Part shown: piece after piece, positions 10,101 to 19,100 of the stretch
How positions within the stretch are numbered: position 1 is the first letter of the stretch
How the letters are laid out: each line of letters begins with the position of its first letter
Assembly: GCF_018448925.1 (NCBI RefSeq)
Contig: NZ_RCWE01000017.1
Coordinates: 37,188 to 101,187, forward strand
Reading direction: 5' to 3'
Origin: Photorhabdus akhurstii
GTDB taxonomy: Bacteria; Pseudomonadota; Gammaproteobacteria; Enterobacterales; Enterobacteriaceae
Length of the DNA stretch: 64,000 nt
Translations under genes and position numbers: made by a program
Notes under the pieces: generated by a model
The model's database searches: none
What the model saw: only the letters and a program-made list of their open reading frames with translations
Told to the model about the DNA's origin: nothing

Positions 10101-13100
10101 GCGAAACGGAAATGGTTCTGGCGACGATTTGGCGTGAATTACTGGGAATTGAACAGGTCAGTCGGTATGACAGTTTCTTCGCACTGGGCGGTCACTCGTT
10201 GCTCGCTGTGCGGATGGTTGAACGTTTGCGTCACTTGGGGTTGACGCTGGCAGTGCGCGACCTGTTCCAATCGCCAGTGTTGTTTGAATTAGCACAAACA
10301 CTGGGGCAGCAACCGGTTATGGCGGTGCCGCCGAATGTGATTACGCCAGCGACGACGAAAATTACCCCAGAAATGTTGCCGCTGATTGATCTGACTCAGG
10401 CTGAGATTGACCGTATCGTCGGGCAGGTGCCGGGCGGGATGACTAATATTCAGGATATCTATGCCTTGTCGCCGTTGCAGGACGGTATTTTGTTCCACCA
10501 TTTATTGGCAAACGAAGGCGATCCCTATCTGGTGGTCAGCCAGATGGCCTTTGCTAATCGCTCTCTGCTAGACCGTTATTTGGCGGCGGTGCAACAGGTG
10601 ATTGATCGTCACGATATTCTGCGTACCGCCTTTATCTGGCAAGAGTTGTCAGTACCGGCTCAGGTAGTCTGGCGTCAGGCATCCTTGTCGGTGACTGAGC
10701 TGGCGCTGAACCCGGCTGATGGCCCGATTTGTGATCAACTGGTTCAACGTTTTAACCCCCGTCATTATCGTCTCGATTTGAGTCAGGCCCCGCTGTTGTG
10801 TTTTGTGGCGGCACAGGAGACCGATGGCCGCTGGTTGTTACTGGAATTGCAGCACCACCTGATTGGCGACCATACCGCAATGAAAGTGATGAACCGTGAA
10901 GTGCAGGCGTACCTTGCCGGACAAGGGAATAGCCTGCCTGACCCGGTACCGTTCCGCAATCTGGTGGCGCAGGCCCGGTTAGGAGGGTATCAGGAAGCGT
11001 ATACCCGTTTCTTTACCGAGATGCTAGCGGAGGTGGATGAGCCAACGCTGCCGTTCGGGCTGACGGATGTGCATCGTGATGGATCTCAGGAGATAGCGTC
11101 CCATCGGCTGTTGACGGCCAGCTTGAATGATCGTCTGCGTAGTCAGGCTCGGCGTTTGGGCGTCAGTCTGGCGGCGTTGTGTCATTTGGCTTGGGCGCGG
11201 GTATTGTCGTGTACCAGTGGTCAGGAGAAAGTGGTGTTTGGCACCGTGCTGTTTGGGCGCATGGCGGCGGGAGAAGGGGCAGACAATGGCATGGGGTTAT
11301 TTATTAATACCCTGCCGCTACGGCTGGACATCGATGATACGTCGGTACGAGACAGCGTACAGGTAGTACATACCCGGCTGGCGGGATTGTTGGAACATGA
11401 ACATGCTTCACTGGCGCTGGCTCAACGATGCAGTGGGGTTGCCAGCGGTACGCCGCTCTTTAGTGCCCTGATGAACTACCGCCATAATGATCAGGCGGCT
11501 TCCTTGGATAAAATGATGGAGGGGGTTGAATTCCTGGGCGAACAGGAGAGCACTAACTACCCCTTTGGGATGTCGGTGGAGGACGATGGAGCTACATTGG
11601 GGTTGATCGCTCATGTGGTGCAACCGTTTGATCCGGGAAGTCTATGCAATTATATGCAGCAGGCGCTGGAGAGTTTGGCAGAGGCCCTTGAGCAGGCTCC
11701 AGAGACACCAGTACGGGTACTGAATATCCTGCCGGAAACTGAACGCACATTATTACTGGAAACTTGGAACGCTACGGAGACCCCATATCCAGAGGCGTTA
11801 TGCATTCATCAGTTGTTTGAACAACAGGTGGAGAAAACCCCGGAGGCCACGGCACTGGTGTATCAAGAGCAGACGCTAAGTTATGCCGAATTAAATGCCT
11901 GCGCCAACCGGTTGGCCCATCAACTGATTGCATGTGGCGTAACACTGGAGCAACCGGTGGCGATTTGCGTGGCCCGCTCACCGGCGATGGTGGTGGCGTT
12001 GTTGGCGGTGTTGAAAGCCGGTGGAGCTTACGTGCCGCTGGATTCAACCTACCCGGAGGAGCGTCTGACCTATATCCTGCATGACACGGCCCCATCAGTG
12101 GTCTTGGCTGATGCGATCGGACAGGCCGCACTGGGTGGCGAGGCATTGGCTGGGCTGACTGTACTTGACCCGAATATCCAGCCTGATCAACCGGACAGCA
12201 ATCCATTAGTGACGGCATTGACGCCACAGCATCTGGCCTATGTGATTTACACCTCCGGTTCAACCGGGCAGCCGAAAGGGGTGATGGTAGAACATCAGGC
12301 GGTGTATCAACGTTATCTGGGGGTTAATGAACCCTATGCCATCACCGCGCAAGACCGGGTATTGCAATTTGCCGCGTTTGCGTTTGATGTTTCAGTGGAA
12401 GAGTGTTTCTCGTCATTATGCAACGGCGCCACGCTAGTGATTCGCGATGATAGCTGGCTGGCTTCAATGGCGGAATTTATTGCTTTAGCCCGGCAAAACC
12501 ATATCACTGTGATGTTTCTGCCGACCTTATTCTGGTCTGAACTGGCGGCCAGAGACAACGAATTACCGTTGCCGGAGTGTCTCCGGCTGATCATCATTGG
12601 CAGTGAGGCGGTCAAAAAGAACGCTATTCAGGATTGGTTTAGGCAGCAAGGCCACCGACCTCGGCTACTGAACGCTTATGGTCCGACGGAAAATACCGTG
12701 ACGGCGACCTGTAAAGAAATCTTATCCCCGGCAGATGATCGTTCTATCGGTCGACCGATTAGAAATACTCGTGTCTATCTGTTGGATAAATACAGCCAAC
12801 CTGTGCCATTGGGCTGCGTGGGCGAAATGTATATTGGGGGCGTAGGTGTGGCACGGGGTTATCTGAACCGGCTGACATTGAGCGAAGAACGTTTTATGCC
12901 AGATTCCTTTAGTCCGGTGTCCAATGCGCGAATGTATCGCACCGGAGATTTAGCGCGTTATCTGCCGGACGGTGAGTTGGAATTCTTCGGTCGTAACGAC
13001 CAACAGGTTAAAATTCGCGGCTTCCGGGTTGAACTGGGGGAAATTGAAACTCGGCTGGTGGAACATCCGGCGGTACAGGAAGCGGTGGTGCTGGCGCTGG

Positions 13101-16100
13101 ATGATGAGCTGGGCAAACGGCTGGTTGCTTATGTAGCGGCACAAGCGCATGAGAAATTGACGGCTGATTTACGCGAACACCTGTGCGCAGTTTTACCTGA
13201 CTATATGATACCGGCGGCCTTTGTGCGACTGGATAGCTTCCCGCAAACGCCGAATGGCAAGCTGGATCGCCGGGCGTTGCCGGCACCGGGGGAGGCGGCG
13301 TTTGCCCGTCAAGTTTATGAAGCCCCGCAAGGGAAGGTAGAAACGATGTTGGCGGCTGTTTGGTGTGAGTTACTGGGCGTTGAACAGATTAGCCGACATG
13401 ACAGCTTCTTTGCATTGGGCGGCCACTCCTTACTCGCCGTGCGTATGATTGAACGATTGCGGCGTGTCGGTCTGGGTGTATCAGTACAAATGCTATTTCA
13501 GCATCCAACACTCCGTGTTCTGGCACAGTCTCTGGTTCAGCATGATGAAATCCGGGTACCTGACAACGGTATTACATCGGATACAACGGTGCTGACACCT
13601 GAAATGTTGCCGCTGATTGATTTAACTCAGGCTGATATTGACCGCATCGTCGGACAGGTACCGGGTGGGATGGCGAATATTCAGGATATCTATGCGCTGT
13701 CGCCATTGCAGGATGGTATTTTGTTCCACCATCTGTTGGAGAATGAAGGTGATACGTATCTGTTAGTCAGCCAGATGGTCTTTGCTGACCGGGCGCTATT
13801 GGATCGTTATCTGGCGGCGATTCAACAGACCATTGATCGGCACGATATCTTACGTACCGCCTTTATCTGGCAAGGATTGTCAATGCCGGCGCAGGTGGTC
13901 TGGCGTCAGGCCCCATTGTCAGTGACTGAATTGACGCTAAACCCGGCTGACGGTCCGGTCAGTGACCAGTTAACTCGGCGTTTTGATCCCGCTCACTATC
14001 GTCTTGATCTGAGCCAAGCCCCGTTACTGCGTTTTGTTATCGCTCAAGAAACGGATGGTCGTTGGTTGTTACTGGAATTGCATCATCACTTGATCGGTGA
14101 CCATGAAACGATGGAAGTGATGCACCGTGAAGTGCAGGCGTATCTGACGGGGCAAGAGGAGCGCTTGCCGACGCCGGTTCCTTTCCGCAATCTGGTGGCG
14201 CAGGCCCGGTTGGGCGTCAGTCAGGAAGAACACACCCGCTTCTTTACCGAGATGTTGGCGGAGGTGGATGAATCGACATTACCGTTCGGGCTGACGGAGG
14301 TGCATCGTGATGGTTCGCAGGTGACGGAATCCCACCGGATGTTGGTTCCTGAGCTAAATGACCGTTTGCGTAGTCAGGCCAGGCGTTTGGGTGTCAGTCT
14401 GGCGGCGCTGTGTCATCTGGCTTGGGCGCAGGTGTTGTCCTGTACCAGTGGTCAGCAGAGTGTCGTATTTGGTACGGTGCTGTTTGGGCGTATGCAGGCG
14501 GGGGAGGGTGCTGACAATGGCATGGGGTTGTTTATCAATACCTTACCGTTGCGGCTGGATATCGATGAGACCCCAGTACGGGATAGCGTACAGGCCGCCC
14601 ATACCCGACTCGCCGGCTTATTGGCGCATGAGCATGCTTCACTGGCGCTGGCTCAACGTTGCAGTGGGGTTGCCAGCGGTACGCCGCTCTTTAGCGCACT
14701 GTTGAACTATCGGCACAATGCTTTGTCGGCAACGTCAGATGAACTGATCAGCGGTATTGAATTTCTTGATGCACAGGAGCGAACCAACTACCCATTTGTA
14801 CTGTCGGTGGAGGACTTTGGCGAATCTCTGGGGCTGACGGCTCAGGTAGTGCAACCGTTTGATCCGGAAAGCCTGTGCGGTTATATGCAGCAGGCGCTGG
14901 AGAGTCTGGTGGAAGCTTTGGAGCAAGCGCCGGAGACACCGATACGCGCCTTGAACATCCTGCCTGAAACAGAACGCACACTGTTGCTGGAAACCTGGAA
15001 CGCTACGGAAACCGCCTATCCTGATGCGTTATGTATTCATCAATTGTTTGAGCAGCAGGTAGAGAAGACCCCGGAGGCGACGGCGCTGATAGCGGGAGAT
15101 AAAACCTTAAGCTATACGGAACTGAATACATGCGCTAACCGATTGGCTCATCAGCTAATCGAACAGGGAATTCGTCCGAATGACCATGTTGCGATCCTGT
15201 TAGAGCGCTCAATGGAGCTGGTGGTGGCCCAATTGGCGATTCTTAAAGCCGGTGCTGTTTACGTGCCGGTTGATCCCAGTATGCCGGATGAACGGAAAAA
15301 TTGGCTGATAAGTGATTGTTCCGCTCGGTTGCTGCTTACCGATACACGGACTGATATTCCGGCTAACTTGACTGTTCCGCTATTGCGTCTCTCGGATGAG
15401 AAAAGTGCGAACAGAGAACAAGATCGTATCAACCCTGATTTGCCGCGTTCCAGCACCGAGTTAGCGTATATCATGTATACCTCCGGTTCGACCGGCACGC
15501 CCAAAGGGGTTTTAGTGCAGCATCGTGCTATGGTTCGGTTGGTCATTAATAATGGCTATGCCAACATCGGGCCGGAGGATAGGGTTGCCTTTACGGCCAA
15601 TCCGGCTTTTGATGCCAGCACGTTTGAAGTTTGGGCGCCGTTGCTTAACGGTGGTGCTTTAGTGGTTATCGACCGCGCCACCTTATTGACGCCACAGGAG
15701 TTAGTGCTGACTTTACAAGAGCGCCGCATCACGGTTCTATGGCTAACTATCGGGTTGTTTAACCGGTTGGCGGCAGAGTTATCTCCCATTCTTCCGCAAA
15801 TTAAGATCCTGATTTTTGGCGGAGATATCCCCGATTTACAGGTGATTGCTCAGGTTCTGGATAATCGTCCGCCACAACGACTCTTGCAAGCCTATGGTCC
15901 GAGTGAAGGGACCACTTTTACCACCATGTATCCTATCGAGGCGTTACCGCAGGGAGCGAGCCGGATACCTATTGGTCGGCCAATAGCGAACACGCGGGTT
16001 TATGTGCTGGATGCGTATGGTCATCCGGTACCGCCGGGTGTGATCGGTGAAATTTATGTCGGTGGCGATGGGGTCGCTCAAGGTTATTTGAATTGCCCTG

Positions 16101-19100
16101 AGTTAACCGCCGAACGTTTCCTGATCGATCCATTCAGTGATGAACCTGATGCTCGTATGTACCGAACTGGAGATTTGGCCCGTTACCTACCGGACGGTAA
16201 TCTGGAATTCCTGGGTCGTAATGACCAGCAGGTGAAAATCCGAGGGTTCCGCATTGAACCGGGAGAGATTGAGGCGCGTCTGGTGGAGCATCCGGCGGTG
16301 CGTGAGGCGGCGGTATCGGCGCTAGGGGATGGGCCGGATAAACGGCTGGTGGCCTATGTGGCGGCGCCCGCGGATGACGGGCTGGTGAATAGTTTGCGTG
16401 ATTACCTGAGCAAAATTTTGCCTGACTATATGGTGCCGTCAGCTTTTGTACGTCTGGATACGTTTCCATTGACGCCGAACGGTAAGTTGGATCGTCGGGC
16501 GCTACCGGCACCGGACAGTGAAGCCGTTGCTCGTCAGGCTTACGTAGCGCCGCAAGGCGAAACGGAAATGACGCTAGCGGCGATTTGGCGTGAATTACTG
16601 GGGATTGAACAGGTTAGCCGGTATGACAGCTTCTTTGCGTTGGGCGGCCATTCACTACTCGCTGTGCGCATGATTGAACGCCTGCGTCACTTGGGGTTGA
16701 CGCTGGCGGCGCGTGATCTGTTCCAGTCGCCGGTGCTGTCAGATCTGGCGCAAACGTTGGGACAGCATCAGGCCGTAATCGTGCCGGGTAACGTGATCAC
16801 CCCGGCAACTACGATGCTGACACCGGCAATGTTGCCGCTAATTGATTTGACCCAAACTGACATTGATCGCATCGTCGGGCAAGTGCCGGGCGGGGTTGCC
16901 AATATTCAGGATATCTATGCCCTGTCGCCATTGCAGGACGGTATTTTGTTCCACCACCTACTGGCAAACAAAGGGGACCCCTATTTATTAACTGGTCAGA
17001 TGGTTTTTACTGAGCGGACTTTGCTGGACCGTTATCTGGCGGCGGTGCAACAGGTAGTTAATAGACACGATATCTTGCGTACTGCCTTTATCTGGCAAGG
17101 ATTGTCAGTGCCTGCTCAAGTGGTTTGGCATCAGGCATCCTTGTCGGTGACTGAGTTGACACTGAACCTAGCCGATGGACCGGTTAGCGGGCAATTGGCT
17201 GAGCGTTTTGATCCCCGTCACCATCGTTTAGACCTGAGCGAAGCCCCGTTATTGCGCTTTGTGATAGCCCAGGAAACCGATGGCCGTTGGATTGTGCTGC
17301 AATTACTGCATCATTTGATTGGCGACCATACCACGTTGGACGTGATGAACCGTGAAGTCCAGGCTTATCTGGACGGACAGGAGGAGAGCCTGCCAACGCC
17401 GACGCCTTTCCGCAATTTGGTGGCGCAGGCCCGGCTGGGAATGAGTCAGGAAGCGCATATTCGTTTCTTTACCGACATGTTAGCCGGGGTGGATGAGCCC
17501 ACGCTGCCGTTCGGATTGACGGAGGTGCATCGTGATGGTTCGCAGGTGACGGAATCGCAGCGGATGTTGGCCCCTGAGCTGAATGACCGCTTGCGTAGTC
17601 AAGCCCGGCGTTTAGGGGTGAGTCTGGCGGCTTTATGTCATCTGGCTTGGGCGCAGGTGTTGTCGCGTACCAGCGGACAGGAACAGGTGGTGTTCGGTAC
17701 CGTAATATTTGGGCGTATGGCGGTGGGGAAAGGGGTTGACAGCGGCATGGGGCTGTTTATCAATACTTTGCCGTTGCGGCTGGATATGGATGAGACGCCG
17801 GTGCGTGATAGTGTACAGGCAGTACATCGCCGACTAGCGGGGTTGTTAGAACATGAGCATGCCTCACTGGCGCTGGCCCAGCGTTGTAGCGGGGTGTTGG
17901 ATGGCATGCCGCTGTTTAGCGCCTTGTTGAATTACCGGCATAACGATCAGCCTGATCCTCTGGATGGAACGATGGACGGCATTGAATTCCTTGGAGCGCA
18001 GGAGTTTACCAACTATCCGTTTGCCTTGTCGGTGGAAGATTTTGGTGACGCACTGGGGCTGACGGCTCAAGTTATCCAGCCGTTTGAGCCTGAACGGGTA
18101 TGTGGCTATATGCAGCAGGCACTGGAGAGCTTGGCGGCGGTACTGGAACAGACCCCGGAAACGCCGGTACGGACATTGAACATTCTGCCTGAAACGGAGT
18201 GTACGTTACTGTTGAATACTTGGAATGCGACGGAAACCTCGTATCTGGAACCGTTATGTATTCATCAATTGTTTGAACAACAGGTAGAGCGAACCCCGGA
18301 CGCGACAGCGTTAGTCTATGAGGAGCAAACTCTCAGTTATGCCGAATTAAATGCTCGTGCTAACCGGTTAGCCCATCAGCTAATTGCGCTAGGTGTAGAA
18401 CCGGACCAGCGGGTGGCGATTTGCGTGGCACGTTCACCGGCGATGGTAGTGGGATTGTTGGCGGTGCTGAAAGCGGGCGCGGCTTATGTGCCGCTGGACC
18501 CGGATTATCCGGGCGAACGTCTATCACATATTTTGGCCGATGTTTCACCGGTTATTTTGCTGGCTGACGCCGTTGGGCGTACCGTGTTGGGTGAAAACGT
18601 GCTGACCGGGCTGACAGTGCTTGATCCGAATACATTGCCTGACCTGCCAGACAGCAATCCACAGATACCGGAATTGACCTCACGGCATCTGGCGTATGTG
18701 ATTTACACCTCCGGTTCGACCGGTACGCCAAAGGGGGTGATGGTTGAACATAGGCAACTGGTCAGTCAAATTACTTCGTTGAACATGAAGTGGTCGCTTA
18801 ACGCATCTGACCGTATATTACAATTTTGCAACCCCTCTTTTGACGTTTGTGCATCAGAAATATTTTGCGCAATAACACTGGGGGCACAATTAGTCTTAAG
18901 GACAAATCAATGGCTCCTGAGTGCGCAGGAGTTCTGGCGTCTGTGCGAGTTTTATAAAATTACCTACATTGCGATACCTGCCCAATTCTGGCGGATAATA
19001 TCAAATGTTAATAAAGGCGATATCTATCAGGGCGTAAGAATTATTTGCATTGGTGGGGAAGCGATACCTGATCATGAGTTACAACGCTGGCTATTGGTTC